From NCBI RefSeq assembly GCF_005938745.2, contig NZ_VCBX02000001.1:1569501-1633500 (forward strand): a stretch of DNA of 64,000 bases, read 5' to 3'. Of this stretch, positions 36,936 through 46,538 are shown in pieces. The position numbers were made by a program, and so were the translations under genes. This DNA is from Rhodococcus sp. KBS0724. GTDB taxonomy: Bacteria > Actinomycetota > Actinomycetes > Mycobacteriales > Mycobacteriaceae. The notes beneath the pieces were generated by a model. That model was not told the DNA's origin. It worked only from the letters and a program-made list of their open reading frames with translations, and made no database searches. Each line of letters begins with the position of its first letter. Position 1 is the stretch's first letter.

Positions 36936-38242
36936 TGTCGACGGAGGTCACCAAGGAGGCGGTCGAGACCGTGCTGGAGCGGGCACGAGCGCGTTCGCTG
37001 CTGCTCACGGATTGTGTCGACGACACCGAGTTGATCGCTCAGCACTCACCCCTCATGAGTCCGCTGGTGTGGGATCTTGCCCATATCGGCAACCAGGAGG
37101 AACTGTGGCTGGTGCGCGACGTGGGTGGGCGCGAACCGGTACGGCGCGACATCGACGACATGTACGACGCGTTCAAACATTCGCGGCCGACGCGCCCTGA
37201 GCTTCCGCTGCTGGACCCGGCCGAATCGCGTCAATACATACGTACGGTTCGCGGCAAGGTGTGGGACGTCTTGGCTGACAGCAACTTCGACGGAAAGCCG
37301 CTCGAACGCAGCGGGTTTGCGTTCGGCATGATCGCTCAGCATGAACAGCAACATGCGGAGAGCATGCTCGCAACACACCAATTACGTTCCGGCCCTGCGG
37401 CACTCGTAGCGACGCCCGCCCCCGCTGCGCGGCGTACACCCATTCATGACGAAGTGGTCATTCCCGCCGGACCGTTTGTGATGGGTACCGATGACGAACC
37501 GTGGGCCCTCGACAACGAGCGAACCGCTCATCAGGTGTATCTCGGCCCTTACGCTATCGACCGGTTCCCGGTTACCAACGGCGAGTTCATCGAGTTCATC
37601 GACGACGGTGGGTATTCCCGGCCGGAACTGTGGTCGCGGGCCGGATGGCGCCATCGCATCGACGCCCATCTCACTGCGCCGCTGTTCTGGGAACGCGACG
37701 GATCAACATGGTGGCAGCAGTCTTTCGGTACCGACAAGCCGGTAGCGGTTCGGCGTCCGGTAGTGCACGTCAGCTACTTCGAAGCCGAAGCCTATGCAAC
37801 CTGGGTCGGCAAGAGACTTCCCACCGAAGCGGAATGGGAGAAGGCTGCGCGGTGGGATCCCGAATCCGGGCGGTCCAGACGGTTCCCCTGGGGCGATACC
37901 CCACCGGACGAGACTCGCGCCAATCTCGGCCAGCGCTATCTGTCGCCGGCTGACGCGGGGGCATATCCCGATGGCGCGTCGGCGTACGGAGTGGAGCAGT
38001 TGATCGGGGATGTGTGGGAGTGGACGTCTTCCGGTTTCCACCCCTATCCGGGTTTTCACGCGTTTCCGTACCGTGAGTACTCCGAGGTGTTCTTCGGCGG
38101 CGACTACAAGATGCTGCGCGGCGGTTCGTTCGGCACCGACAGCGTTGCGTGCCGTGGCACCTTCCGCAACTGGGATCATCCGATCCGGCGGCAGATATTT
38201 TCCGGATTCCGCTGCGCCAGAACACTGTCCGGACACGTCTGA
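36935..38242 (+). CDS. egtB: Iron-dependent hercynylcysteine sulfoxide synthase EgtB
   Basis: EgtB couples hercynine and gamma-glutamylcysteine with oxygen. The N-terminal DinB-like domain holds the three iron-binding histidines: DLAHIGNQEELW (His50) and QHEQQHAES (His136, His140). A formylglycine-generating-enzyme-like lectin fold makes up the C-terminal half (IPAGPFVMGTDDEPWALDNE ... GDVWEWTSSGFHPYPGFHAFPY ... LRGGSFGT). The length of 435 residues fits. The ATG at 36935 overlaps the egtA stop by one base. Confidence 0.95.
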   Translation: MSTEVTKEAVETVLERARARSLLLTDCVDDTELIAQHSPLMSPLVWDLAHIGNQEELWLVRDVGGREPVRRDIDDMYDAFKHSRPTRPELPLLDPAESRQYIRTVRGKVWDVLADSNFDGKPLERSGFAFGMIAQHEQQHAESMLATHQLRSGPAALVATPAPAARRTPIHDEVVIPAGPFVMGTDDEPWALDNERTAHQVYLGPYAIDRFPVTNGEFIEFIDDGGYSRPELWSRAGWRHRIDAHLTAPLFWERDGSTWWQQSFGTDKPVAVRRPVVHVSYFEAEAYATWVGKRLPTEAEWEKAARWDPESGRSRRFPWGDTPPDETRANLGQRYLSPADAGAYPDGASAYGVEQLIGDVWEWTSSGFHPYPGFHAFPYREYSEVFFGGDYKMLRGGSFGTDSVACRGTFRNWDHPIRRQIFSGFRCARTLSGHV

Positions 38243-38243
38243 C

Positions 38244-38990
38244 ATGTGCCGACATCTCGGCTATCTCGGGCCGCCGCGCTCCGTCCGAGATCTCCTGCAG
38301 ACCGGAACCCATTCGCTGGTGAAGCAGTCGTGGGCTCCCCGTGAGATGCGCAAGGGTGGAACCATCAACGCCGACGGTTTCGGTGCGAGTTGGTGGACGG
38401 ACGGGCAGCTGGGTCGGTATCGAAGTAGCACCCCGATCTGGTCGGATCCCACTGTGGAGGAAACGCTTTCACATATCCGTAGCGGATCGGTGCTGGCGGC
38501 AGTGCGTTCCGCGACCGAGGGGATGGCCGTCGAGGTCGGCGCGTGCGCTCCCTTTGCCGACAACACCTACGCGTTCAGTCACAACGGAGCCCTCACCGGT
38601 TGGCCGAGTTCGGTTGCCGCCCTTGCCCAGGAGGTTCCGACTGCCGCGCTGCTGACCATGTCGGCGCCGACAGATTCGGCACTGCTGTGGGCCCTGTTGC
38701 GTCATCGCTTGCAGGACATGTCGGTGGAAGCCGCGGTGACCACCGTCATTCACGACGTCGAGGCAGTGGCCACCGGTTCGCGTCTGAACTTCCTGCTCGG
38801 TGACGGCAACGAACTCTGGGCCAGCACGTGGGGCCATACGCTCTACGTCCTCGTCGACGAGTTGCAGGCACTGATCGCGTCCGAACCTTTCGACGATTCA
38901 CCCGCGTGGGAACAGGTTCCGGACAGACACCTCGTCTGCGCCCGGCCCGGCCATTTGATCATCACCCCGATTCCGATGGGAGAACGATGA
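38244..38990 (+). CDS. egtC: Gamma-glutamyl hydrolase EgtC (class II glutamine amidotransferase fold)
   Basis: EgtC removes the glutamyl group from gamma-glutamylhercynylcysteine sulfoxide. The protein begins MCRHLGYLGPP, giving an N-terminal Cys nucleophile after Met removal, as in all Ntn-type amidotransferases. NADGFGASWWTDG, RSATEGMAVEVGACAPF and AFSHNGALTGW are the usual substrate loops. There are 248 residues. It starts one base after the egtB stop, and its own stop overlaps egtD by four bases (ATGA). Confidence 0.93.
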   Translation: MCRHLGYLGPPRSVRDLLQTGTHSLVKQSWAPREMRKGGTINADGFGASWWTDGQLGRYRSSTPIWSDPTVEETLSHIRSGSVLAAVRSATEGMAVEVGACAPFADNTYAFSHNGALTGWPSSVAALAQEVPTAALLTMSAPTDSALLWALLRHRLQDMSVEAAVTTVIHDVEAVATGSRLNFLLGDGNELWASTWGHTLYVLVDELQALIASEPFDDSPAWEQVPDRHLVCARPGHLIITPIPMGER

Positions 38991-39952
38991 GCACCCCGAT
39001 TCTCGAAATCTTTCTGACTCCGGAAGATCTTGTCGAGCAGTTACGGTCCGACGCCCGCACCGGGTTGACCGCCCGGTCGAAGTGGCTTGCGCCGGTGTGG
39101 TTCTACGACGCCCGCGGCAGTGAACTCTTCGAGCAGATCACCGAACTACCGGAGTATTACCCCACTCGCACGGAACGCGCCTTGCTGGCCGAGTGTGCCG
39201 GGGAGATCGCATCGTTGACCACACCGAAGATGCTGATCGAGCTGGGTTCAGGTTCCTCGGAGAAGACTCGCCTCCTGCTGGATGCGATGTCTGATTCACT
39301 GCACACCTATGTACCGCAAGATGTTTCGGTGACTGCCTTGGAAGGCGCCGCCAAGGCGATCAGCGCGGAGTTTGCGGACATCGACGTCATCGGAGTGGTC
39401 AGCGACTTCACCGGTTCGCTGCATCATCTTCCCAGCGGAGGTAGGCGAGCGGTCGCGTTTTTGGGCGGTACGTTGGGGAATCTGATTCCCGGCGAGCGCG
39501 CGGAGTTCCTCACCGGGATCGCCGAGGTTCTCGGCCACGGTGAGAGCCTGATCCTGGGAGTGGGGCTGGTGACCGATCCCGCCGTGCTGGTTCCCGCGTA
39601 CGACGACAGCGCCGGAGTCACGGCGCAGTTCAACCTCAACGTGCTCAGTGTCCTGAACAAGCAACTCGGCGCGAACTTCCCGTTGGAAGCCTTCCGGCAT
39701 GTCGCGCTCTGGGATGCCGAGAAGCAATGGATCGAGATGCGGTTGGAAGCCCTCCGCGATCTTTCGGTGCGGATAGAGGACTTGGATCTGGAGATCACCT
39801 TCGCCGCCGGCGAGCACATGCGCACGGAAATTTCTGCGAAGTTCACCGTCGACGGGATCACTGCCGAGTTGGAGGCCGCGGGTTTCCGGTTACAGAAAGT
39901 GTGGACCGACGCGGACCAGCGGTTCGCGCTGCTGTGCGCGGAGCGAGCCTAG
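38987..39952 (+). CDS. egtD: Histidine N-alpha-methyltransferase EgtD
   Basis: EgtD trimethylates histidine with S-adenosylmethionine to give hercynine, the committed step. The SAM loop is LIELGSGSSEKTRLLLDA (about residues 83-100); the N-terminal helix has VWFYDARGSELFEQITELPEYYPTRTE, where the family binds histidine through aromatic residues, and FLGGTLGNLIPGE provides the substrate Asn. The 321-residue length is typical. It overlaps egtC by four bases and its stop is followed immediately by the ATG of a PQQ-type dehydrogenase. Confidence 0.95.
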   Translation: MSTPILEIFLTPEDLVEQLRSDARTGLTARSKWLAPVWFYDARGSELFEQITELPEYYPTRTERALLAECAGEIASLTTPKMLIELGSGSSEKTRLLLDAMSDSLHTYVPQDVSVTALEGAAKAISAEFADIDVIGVVSDFTGSLHHLPSGGRRAVAFLGGTLGNLIPGERAEFLTGIAEVLGHGESLILGVGLVTDPAVLVPAYDDSAGVTAQFNLNVLSVLNKQLGANFPLEAFRHVALWDAEKQWIEMRLEALRDLSVRIEDLDLEITFAAGEHMRTEISAKFTVDGITAELEAAGFRLQKVWTDADQRFALLCAERA

Positions 39953-41188
39953 ATGTTCACGAATCGACTCGCGGCGCGGGTTTCCGCCTCCAGCGCCAAC
40001 TTCGGTGCACTCAGATCCGGCCGTACCGTCGTCACTGTTGCGACCATCGCGATTCTCGCCATCCCGATAACACAGTGCTCGGCTCAGACACTTCCATCGG
40101 GGAGTCTCGGATCTGCCGACAGCAGCTCGGAAGTCCCCACCGAGGACACGTTGCCTGAACTCGCGGTCACCACAGTCCTCGACGGCCTGGACCATCCCTG
40201 GGATGTCGTGGCGGCACCAGACGGCACGATCTTGACCGGGCAGAGATCAAGAGGTTTTGTCGTCCGCCGCAGTGACAACACAACAGGTCCCGTCGCAGCA
40301 GATCTCTCGGACCTCTATGCCCGGTCCGAAACCGGTCTCATGGGAATCGCGCTTGCCCGTGACTTCGCTCAGTCCCGCACCCTGTACACCTGCCAGGGAT
40401 TCAGCGCTGGGGGAGTGACGGACATCCGGGTGATCTCGTGGACAGTCGACGCCGGATGGACCGAACTGACGCGAACCGGAACCGTGCTGTCCGGCCTCCC
40501 GGTCTCGTCGGGGCGACACGGTGGGTGCCGGATTCTTGCCGCCGAAGACGGAACGCTGTTCGTCGGCACGGGCGACAGCGCAAACCCCGGTGTTCCGCAG
40601 GATCCGAACTCGCTGGGCGGCAAGGTCTTGCACGTCAACGCAGACGGCACGCCGGCGGCGGGCAACCCCGACCCGTCGAGTCCGGTGTACACACTCGGCC
40701 ACCGGAACGTTCAGGGATTGGCCGTTCAACCCGGAACCGGCAGATTGTATTCGGTGGAGCAGGGCACCAGCGTCGACGACGAGCTGAATCTCCTGACCCC
40801 CGGCGGAAACTACGGCTACCGACCCGATCGGGCGCCGGGAACATACGACGAGTCGGTGCCGATGACCGATCCGTCCCGCGTGCCCGGCGCGATCGAAGCT
40901 GTGTGGAGTTCGGGTAACTCGACCCTGGCAACCGCGAGCGCGGCATTTGCGTCGGGCAGGCAATGGGGTCAGTGGGACGGCAGCGTTGTCATCGGCGGAC
41001 TCAAGAGCAAGAAACTGATCTTCCTGCGACTGAGCGACGACGGCCGCAGCGTCGACGCCCAGGCGTACGGGTTGGAAAACCAGTACGGACGTCTGCGTTC
41101 GGTCACTCCCACGGCAAACGGATCGCTTCTTGTCACCACCGACAACGGCGACAACGACAGCGTGCTCCTCGTGACGCCGACTCCGTAG
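39953..41188 (+). CDS. PQQ-dependent sugar dehydrogenase-like (glucose/sorbosone dehydrogenase family), secreted
   Basis: The 411-residue protein has an N-terminal hydrophobic segment (TVVTVATIAILAIPITQC) typical of a secretion signal or anchor; the C residue is not in a canonical lipobox because Gln precedes it. A six-bladed beta-propeller follows with the family phrases LDHPWDVVAAPDGTILTGQRS, GRHGGCRILAAEDGTLFVGTGD and YTLGHRNVQGLAVQPGTGRLYSVEQG. Such enzymes oxidise sugars or aldoses outside the cell with PQQ. The ATG follows the egtD stop with no gap, so it is in the egt operon; a link to ergothioneine is not known. Confidence 0.8.
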   Translation: MFTNRLAARVSASSANFGALRSGRTVVTVATIAILAIPITQCSAQTLPSGSLGSADSSSEVPTEDTLPELAVTTVLDGLDHPWDVVAAPDGTILTGQRSRGFVVRRSDNTTGPVAADLSDLYARSETGLMGIALARDFAQSRTLYTCQGFSAGGVTDIRVISWTVDAGWTELTRTGTVLSGLPVSSGRHGGCRILAAEDGTLFVGTGDSANPGVPQDPNSLGGKVLHVNADGTPAAGNPDPSSPVYTLGHRNVQGLAVQPGTGRLYSVEQGTSVDDELNLLTPGGNYGYRPDRAPGTYDESVPMTDPSRVPGAIEAVWSSGNSTLATASAAFASGRQWGQWDGSVVIGGLKSKKLIFLRLSDDGRSVDAQAYGLENQYGRLRSVTPTANGSLLVTTDNGDNDSVLLVTPTP

Positions 41189-41227
41189 CCGATACCAGCA
41201 GTAGCCGGGCATCAGCGATAGCAGCTG

Positions 41228-42808
41228 TCAGAAGCTCCAGATCAGCGGAATCAGAACCGTCGCAACCACGAGGAACCACAGGAGCATCGGGAGTCCGAGC
41301 TTCCAGTAGTCGCCGAACTTGTAGCCGCCAGGACCCATCACCATCATGTTGGCGGGGGTGGCGACGGGGGTCAGGAACGACGCTGCGGCCGCGACGGTCA
41401 CCGTCATGAGGAGCGGCACCACCGAAATATTCAGCTCGGAGGCCACGGAGATCGCGATTGGCGTGATGATCAATGCCGTTGCGGTGTTGCTGATGAGCTG
41501 GCCGAGCGTCGCGGTGACGACGAACAGTCCGGCAACAACGACGTACGGGCTGGCGCCGCCGATGACGTCGACAAAACCGTGAGCGAGCTTCTCGGCAGCG
41601 CCGGTCTCTTGAATTGCCGTGGAAAGCGGGATCATTCCGCCGACCAGAATGAGGGTGGTCCACGAGATCGAGCGGTGGGCCTGTTCGACGCTGATCACGC
41701 GCAGCAGGACCATCGCGCAGGCGGCAAGAAGACCCGCAATGGCAGACGGGACCAATCCGAACGTCAACATGACCACCATGGCGGCGACAACAACGAGGGA
41801 CATGATCGCGCGGGTGCCGAGCGGCGCGGCCTGCTTGCGGATCAAGGCGGGCGGATCGACCACGAGGACGTTCGGGTCCACCGACGTGTGAGTGTCCAGA
41901 TCGTCCCAACTGCCCTGCAGCAGCAGAGTGTCGCCGGCAGCGAGCCTGATACCGCCAGGGCCACAGGGCTCGCCGGCCCGCGCAGCGGCCAGAACCACCA
42001 GATCGCCGCTGTCGGTCACCATGCCGGGAAATACCTTGTCGCCGATGATCTCCGAACGGGGCGGAACGATCACCTCGACGACACCGTCGTCCTTGGTGAT
42101 CAGCGGCGCATCGGATTGATCGCAACCGCCAGCGACGGCGTATTGCTGCGCGAGAGTCTTGGCATGGCGGCTCAGGTCCGGTGACATCGACGTCCCGGCG
42201 CGATGCGGCAATACGCGAGGGCCGAGAAACACTGCGATCGCGATGGTTCCGAGAACCAGCGGTGCACCGATCAAGGTGAAGTCGAAGAAGCCGAATGCGC
42301 CCGCACCGGCGTCGGCGGCGGCGTCGGAGACGATGATGTTGACCGGTGTGCCGGTGAGCGTGAGCATCGAACCGGCATGCGCGGCAAAGGCGAGCGGGAG
42401 CAGCAGTTGCGATGTGGACCGGCCGAGTCGGACCGCGAGGACGACCACCATCGGGATCAAGGCGGCTACCGCACCGTTCACACTGATCAACGCCGTCAGT
42501 GCGGCGACCAGCAACATGATTGCGCTCAACAACCGAACGCGTGAATCGCCGACCTTCGTCAGAAGTTTCTCGCCCGCCCACGTCGTGACTCCGGTGGCAT
42601 CGAGCGCTTCGCTGACGACAAAGAGCGCTGCGATGAATATGACTGTGGGATCACCGAATCCGGCCAGTGCCTGTTGCACCGAGATCACGCCGGTGGCATA
42701 CAGCGCCAGTGCCGTTCCGATCGCGATGATTCCGACCGGAATTCTGCCTATGACAAACAGCGCCACAACTACGGCAAGCACGACAAACGTGATGGTGATG
42801 TCATTCAC
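41228..42808 (-). CDS. SLC13/DASS-type anion permease with TrkA-C domain
   Basis: A 526-residue membrane protein with about 11 helices and the divalent-anion symporter repeats: GDPTVIFIAALFVVSEALDATG, TALISVNGAVAALIPMVVVL with a re-entrant loop, and ISWTTLILVGGMIPLSTAI. A cytoplasmic segment of about 130 residues between the halves (KTLAQQYAVAGGCDQ ... GIRLAAGDTLLLQGSW) looks like a RCK/TrkA-C regulatory domain. These proteins carry sulfate, phosphate or dicarboxylates. The GTG start at 42808 is followed by VNDITITFVVLAVVV. Substrate unknown. Confidence 0.83.
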   Translation of the reverse strand: MNDITITFVVLAVVVALFVIGRIPVGIIAIGTALALYATGVISVQQALAGFGDPTVIFIAALFVVSEALDATGVTTWAGEKLLTKVGDSRVRLLSAIMLLVAALTALISVNGAVAALIPMVVVLAVRLGRSTSQLLLPLAFAAHAGSMLTLTGTPVNIIVSDAAADAGAGAFGFFDFTLIGAPLVLGTIAIAVFLGPRVLPHRAGTSMSPDLSRHAKTLAQQYAVAGGCDQSDAPLITKDDGVVEVIVPPRSEIIGDKVFPGMVTDSGDLVVLAAARAGEPCGPGGIRLAAGDTLLLQGSWDDLDTHTSVDPNVLVVDPPALIRKQAAPLGTRAIMSLVVVAAMVVMLTFGLVPSAIAGLLAACAMVLLRVISVEQAHRSISWTTLILVGGMIPLSTAIQETGAAEKLAHGFVDVIGGASPYVVVAGLFVVTATLGQLISNTATALIITPIAISVASELNISVVPLLMTVTVAAAASFLTPVATPANMMVMGPGGYKFGDYWKLGLPMLLWFLVVATVLIPLIWSF

Positions 42809-42861
42809 GATTCGTAAAGCTACCTTCCAGCACGGCTACCGTCCTGCACCGGATACAGAAC

Positions 42862-42890
42862 GACCCCGTCTCGGCAATGGAGACGGGGTC
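42862..42890 (-). terminator. Strong hairpin after the zinc-finger-like gene
   Basis: GACCCCGTCTC (42862-42872) and GAGACGGGGTC (42880-42890) are perfectly complementary around a seven-base loop. It lies 21 bases beyond the stop of the leftward gene at 42912. The downstream strand is not U-rich. Confidence 0.65.
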
Positions 42891-42911
42891 GAGGGGACGG
42901 ACGCGGTGGAA

Positions 42912-43580
42912 TTAGTTGGAGGCGGCGATGCGCGCCTTCTCGAGAGCAGCGAGTGTGCGAAGCACTGTTGCCTTCTGCTTGTTGAGATCGCTCAGGCGCG
43001 CGCGAGCAGGCAGACCCTGGGCAAGTTCGGCGACCTTGATCTGCTCGTCGATGGAACCGAGCTGGTCGAGAAGCCCCAGAACGCGTGTCTGCAGCGTGTT
43101 GATGTCGACGGTGTCCGTCTTCACCGGAGCGGCAACACGAGTCGCAGCGCCCGTGCTGGAGGGGCGGGAAGCGCGCGCAGGCGACGTGTCCGCAACGACG
43201 GTGGCCGCGCGCGGGCGAATCGCCTTGCGGACAGCGGCAGCGTCGGGGAGAACGTCCATGCGGATTTCGTTGAGGACGCGGCGGGCTTCGCGTGCCGTGA
43301 CACGGTACTCGCGCTCTTCGTCGTCGTCGGACTGCAATGTTCCGCCGAGCGGGCGCAGACCGTACATGCCGAGGAACCGCTTGGCGTCGTCGATGATGCC
43401 TTCGTTTTCGCGGCAGCGTTCGCAGCGCGGTTCGTTGCGGAACATCTCTACGGAGTTGTCGTCGCCACACCAGACACAGGATCCTGGGCGCCACCGCCGG
43501 ACCGTGGGAACTGAAGAATTCAGTGAATGAGATTCGGGCCGGGATTCCAGGGTTTGCGCGTCGATCACGACGAGCCACAT
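42912..43580 (-). CDS. Uncharacterised protein with four-cysteine zinc-finger-like motif and coiled coil
   Basis: I do not recognise the family. The 222-residue protein has CVWCGDDNSVEMFRNEPRCERC at about residues 35-56, a CxxC...CxxC pair that probably binds zinc. A middle stretch of Ala/Arg/Thr is low complexity (RPRAATVVADTSPARASRP). The last 60 residues (INTLQTRVLGLLDQLGSIDEQIKVAELAQ ... LNKQKATVLRTLAALEKARIAA) form a likely coiled coil. The ATG at 43580 has no clear ribosome-binding site, so the start may be wrong by several residues, but it must lie upstream of the first Cys pair. It lies between prs and the SLC13 transporter. Confidence 0.6.
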   Translation of the reverse strand: MWLVVIDAQTLESRPESHSLNSSVPTVRRWRPGSCVWCGDDNSVEMFRNEPRCERCRENEGIIDDAKRFLGMYGLRPLGGTLQSDDDEEREYRVTAREARRVLNEIRMDVLPDAAAVRKAIRPRAATVVADTSPARASRPSSTGAATRVAAPVKTDTVDINTLQTRVLGLLDQLGSIDEQIKVAELAQGLPARARLSDLNKQKATVLRTLAALEKARIAASN

Positions 43581-43756
43581 TAGGCGAAGATTGCGGGCAG
43601 GTGAACATCAGCTCGGTATCGACCTGGGATTCTCCGCGAGGGCGTGACCAAGATCATGCCGATTGTCCGATTCTCGGGTATCTGTGTGTCGCACAAATGG
43701 TTTCGTGGAGACCTCTCGGTCTGGTTCGCCCGGTGAACGTCCCCGCGAAACACGAA

Positions 43757-43796
43757 GGGCGCGTACCCGCGACCGTCTGGTCACAGATACGCGCCC
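43757..43796 (-). terminator. Terminator hairpin after prs
   Basis: GGGCGCGTA pairs with TACGCGCCC (9 bases, exact), and GACC/GGTC form an inner stem. It lies 22 bases beyond the prs stop in its direction of transcription. The rest of 43581-43817 shows no gene. Confidence 0.65.
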
Positions 43797-43817
43797 GCTC
43801 CGCGTAAACGCGAAAGA

Positions 43818-44798
43818 CTATGCGCTGCCGTCGAACAGTGAAGTCACAGAACCGTTCTCGAAAACTTCCTTGATTGTCCGCGCTAGCAGAGGTGCAATCG
43901 ACAGAATCGTCAGGGTCGGGAACTGCTTCGACTCGGGGATCGGCAGCGTGTTGGTCGTGATGACCTCTTTGGCGCCGCAGTTGGCCAGGCGCTCGGCGGC
44001 CGGATCCGAGAAGATGCCGTGTGTGGTTGCAATGATGACGTCGACGGCACCGGCGTCCTTGAGTACCCGGACAGCGCCGGCGATGGTGCCGCCGGTGTCG
44101 ATCATGTCGTCGATCAACACACAGGTGAGGCCGTTGACGTCACCGACCACACGGTTGGACTTGACCTGGTTCGGAACCAGCGGGTCGCGGGTCTTGTGCA
44201 CGAACGCCAGCGGCGCGCCGTCGAGGGCATCCGCCCACTTCTCGGCAACCTTGACGCGGCCGGCATCCGGGGAGACGACGCAGATGTTGTCGGTGCCGTA
44301 GTTGTCGCGCACGTACTCGGCGAGCTGGCCCTGAGCGTGCATGTGATCAACCGGACCGTCGAAGAAGCCCTGAATCTGATCGGTGTGGAGGTCGACCGTG
44401 ATGATCCGGTCGGCGCCTGCGGTCTTGAGCAGGTCCGCGATCAAGCGAGCGGAAATCGGCTCGCGTCCGCGGTGCTTCTTGTCCTGGCGGGCGTACGGGT
44501 AGAACGGCAGCACCGCGGTGATGCGCTTCGCGGATCCACGCTTGAGAGCGTCGATCATGATGAGCTGTTCCATCACCCACGTGTTCAGCGGCGCCGGATG
44601 ACTCTGCAGCACAAACGCATCCGACCCACGCACGGACTCTTCGAAGCGAACGAAGATCTCACCGTTCGCGAAATCGCGGGCAGTCTGCGGGGTGACTCGG
44701 ATGTCGAGTTCCTTCGCGACCTGCTCAGCCAACTCGGGATGCGCACGACCCGAGAACAACATCAAGTTCTTCTGGTTGTCGATCCAATTCGCAGTCAC
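43818..44798 (-). CDS. prs: Ribose-phosphate pyrophosphokinase
   Basis: Prs makes PRPP from ribose 5-phosphate and ATP for nucleotide, histidine and arabinan synthesis. The family landmarks are intact: [42 protein letters not shown] (the flexible catalytic loop), [26 protein letters not shown] and the PRPP loop [13 protein letters not shown]. The 326-residue length is normal. The GTG at 44798 overlaps the glmU stop by four bases (GTGA). A much longer open frame to 45503 is an artefact of the overlapping glmU sequence. Confidence 0.95.
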   Translation of the reverse strand: MTANWIDNQKNLMLFSGRAHPELAEQVAKELDIRVTPQTARDFANGEIFVRFEESVRGSDAFVLQSHPAPLNTWVMEQLIMIDALKRGSAKRITAVLPFYPYARQDKKHRGREPISARLIADLLKTAGADRIITVDLHTDQIQGFFDGPVDHMHAQGQLAEYVRDNYGTDNICVVSPDAGRVKVAEKWADALDGAPLAFVHKTRDPLVPNQVKSNRVVGDVNGLTCVLIDDMIDTGGTIAGAVRVLKDAGAVDVIIATTHGIFSDPAAERLANCGAKEVITTNTLPIPESKQFPTLTILSIAPLLARTIKEVFENGSVTSLFDGSA

Positions 44799-46267
44799 TG
44801 GTTCATGCCATCCTTTTGTACTTGCTGATCTGTGCGCTCTGATTCCGAAGCCGTTGCTGCATCGGCCGCAGGAGTACCGGGTCGATTCTTCTCGACCCAA
44901 CCCTCGATGTTGCGTTGCTGACCGCCCGAGACCGCAAGGGCCCCAGCCGGAACGTCGAATCGCAAGACGGTGCCGGCGCCGGTGTACGCGCCGTCCCCGA
45001 CATGAACCGGAGCGACGAACATCGTGTCCGAGCCGGTTCGCACGTGCGACCCCACCACAGTACGGCGCTTGGTCACCCCGTCGTAATTGACGAAGACGCT
45101 CGACGCTCCGATGTTGCTGTGATGGCCGATGGTGGCGTCGCCGACGTAGGTAAGATGCGGAACCTTCGAATGTTCGCCGATCTCGGCGTTCTTGGTCTCC
45201 ACGTACGCACCGAGTTTGCCGTGAGCGCCCAGGGACGTGGCCGGACGGAGGTATGCGAAGGGGCCGACGGTGGCGTCGTCGCCGATGGTCGACTCGCTTG
45301 CATGCGAACGGATGACAACGGCTCGTGCGCCCACAGTGACATCGGTCAGAGTGGTATCCGGGCCGATCACAGCGTCTTCGCCCACTGACGTGGTGCCGGC
45401 CAACTGCACGCCGGGGAGCAGGGTCACATCTTGCTCGAGAGTGACGTCGCAGTCGATCCACGTACTTGCCGGATCGACGACGGTGACGCCCGCGCGCATC
45501 CACTTCTCGAGGATTCGACGGTTCTTCTCACGTGCCAGCGTCGACAGCTGCACACGATCGTTCGCGCCGGCGACCAGAACCGAATCCGCAATGTGCTGAG
45601 CCCGGACACGCTTGCCGGCGCGACGGGCGATCATGATCACATCGGTGAGATAGAACTCGTGCTGAGCATTGTTGGAGTCGAGGGAGGACAACGCGTCACG
45701 AAGCGTCTCGACGTCGAACGCGTAGACACCGGAGTTGACCTCGGTGATCGAACGCTGCGAGTCCGTCGCTTCCTTCTCCTCGACGATCGCATTGACTTCA
45801 CCGTCGGTGGTGCGCAGGATCCGGCCGTAACCGGTGGGGTCGGATGCCGTGGAAGTCAGGACCGTCACTGCGGCCGCCGGCGCGCTGGTGTGGCGCTCGA
45901 GTAGATCCGCGATGGTGGCGCCGTCCAGGAGGGGAACGTCGGCAGCAGTCACGAGTACGGTGCCGCGGAAATCTGCAGGCAAACCTTCGAGACCGCAACT
46001 GACCGCGTGGCCGGTGCCCTTCTGCTCGTCCTGAACGGCGATCGTGATCGAACGATCCAGATCGGTGGCGACGGATGCCACAGCTTCGGATACCCGTTCG
46101 CGATCGTGGCCGACGACGGTCACCAGATGCGTCGGATTCAACGACGCAGCAGCGTGGAGGGAGTGCGCGAGCATGGTGCGGCCGGCAAGAGTGTGGAGCA
46201 CCTTGGGAGTCTTGGACTTCATCCGAGTGCCTGCACCCGCTGCGAGAACGATCACGGCGGTTTGCAC
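44795..46267 (-). CDS. glmU: Bifunctional GlcNAc-1-P uridylyltransferase/GlcN-1-P acetyltransferase
   Basis: GlmU makes UDP-GlcNAc for peptidoglycan and arabinogalactan linkers. The N-terminal uridylyltransferase shows [25 protein letters not shown] and [13 protein letters not shown]; the C-terminal left-handed beta-helix shows hexapeptides such as [48 protein letters not shown] with the acetyltransferase His and Tyr. I chose the GTG at 46267 (490 residues), with GAGGGAG nine bases upstream; a start at 46294 or 46297 would place its ribosome-binding site in the tRNA-Gln 3' end. The C-terminal 25 residues are Gln/Glu-rich and not conserved. It overlaps prs. Confidence 0.93.
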   Translation of the reverse strand: MQTAVIVLAAGAGTRMKSKTPKVLHTLAGRTMLAHSLHAAASLNPTHLVTVVGHDRERVSEAVASVATDLDRSITIAVQDEQKGTGHAVSCGLEGLPADFRGTVLVTAADVPLLDGATIADLLERHTSAPAAAVTVLTSTASDPTGYGRILRTTDGEVNAIVEEKEATDSQRSITEVNSGVYAFDVETLRDALSSLDSNNAQHEFYLTDVIMIARRAGKRVRAQHIADSVLVAGANDRVQLSTLAREKNRRILEKWMRAGVTVVDPASTWIDCDVTLEQDVTLLPGVQLAGTTSVGEDAVIGPDTTLTDVTVGARAVVIRSHASESTIGDDATVGPFAYLRPATSLGAHGKLGAYVETKNAEIGEHSKVPHLTYVGDATIGHHSNIGASSVFVNYDGVTKRRTVVGSHVRTGSDTMFVAPVHVGDGAYTGAGTVLRFDVPAGALAVSGGQQRNIEGWVEKNRPGTPAADAATASESERTDQQVQKDGMNQ

Positions 46268-46304
46268 TTGTTTGAGCTCCCTCTTGTCGATCATCAACTA
46301 CCGG

Positions 46305-46375
46305 CTCCGCCGCCAGGACTCGAACCTGAACTATCTGAACCAAAATCAGAGGTGCTGCCATTACACCACGGCGGA
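46305..46375 (-). tRNA. tRNA-Gln (anticodon TTG)
   Basis: Read on the minus strand the seven-base acceptor arms TCCGCCG and CGGCGGA pair exactly, followed by a G discriminator; CCA is not encoded. The anticodon stem TCTGA/TCAGA encloses TTTTGGT, giving anticodon TTG. The T arm has CAGGTTCGAGTCCTG. It lies 37 bases before glmU on the same strand and is probably cotranscribed with it. Confidence 0.92.
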
Positions 46376-46538
46376 TTGCCACGCTCTCCGAACCTTGCGG
46401 CGGATTACGCGCAAGAATAATCGCATGCCGACCCGGTCTAGGTCGAACCGCTCCTCCGTTTTCGTGTCGAGCAGTGCCGATAGGCTTGCTGTGAGCGGTG
46501 CGGTGACAACCGTCCGGCGTGTGGGGAGAGAGGCAATC

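Noticed and set aside
44799..45503. Upstream extension of the prs frame
   Set aside because: It overlaps most of the glmU C-terminal beta-helix coding sequence and is Arg-rich; the GTG at 44798 with a GTGA overlap is the normal start.
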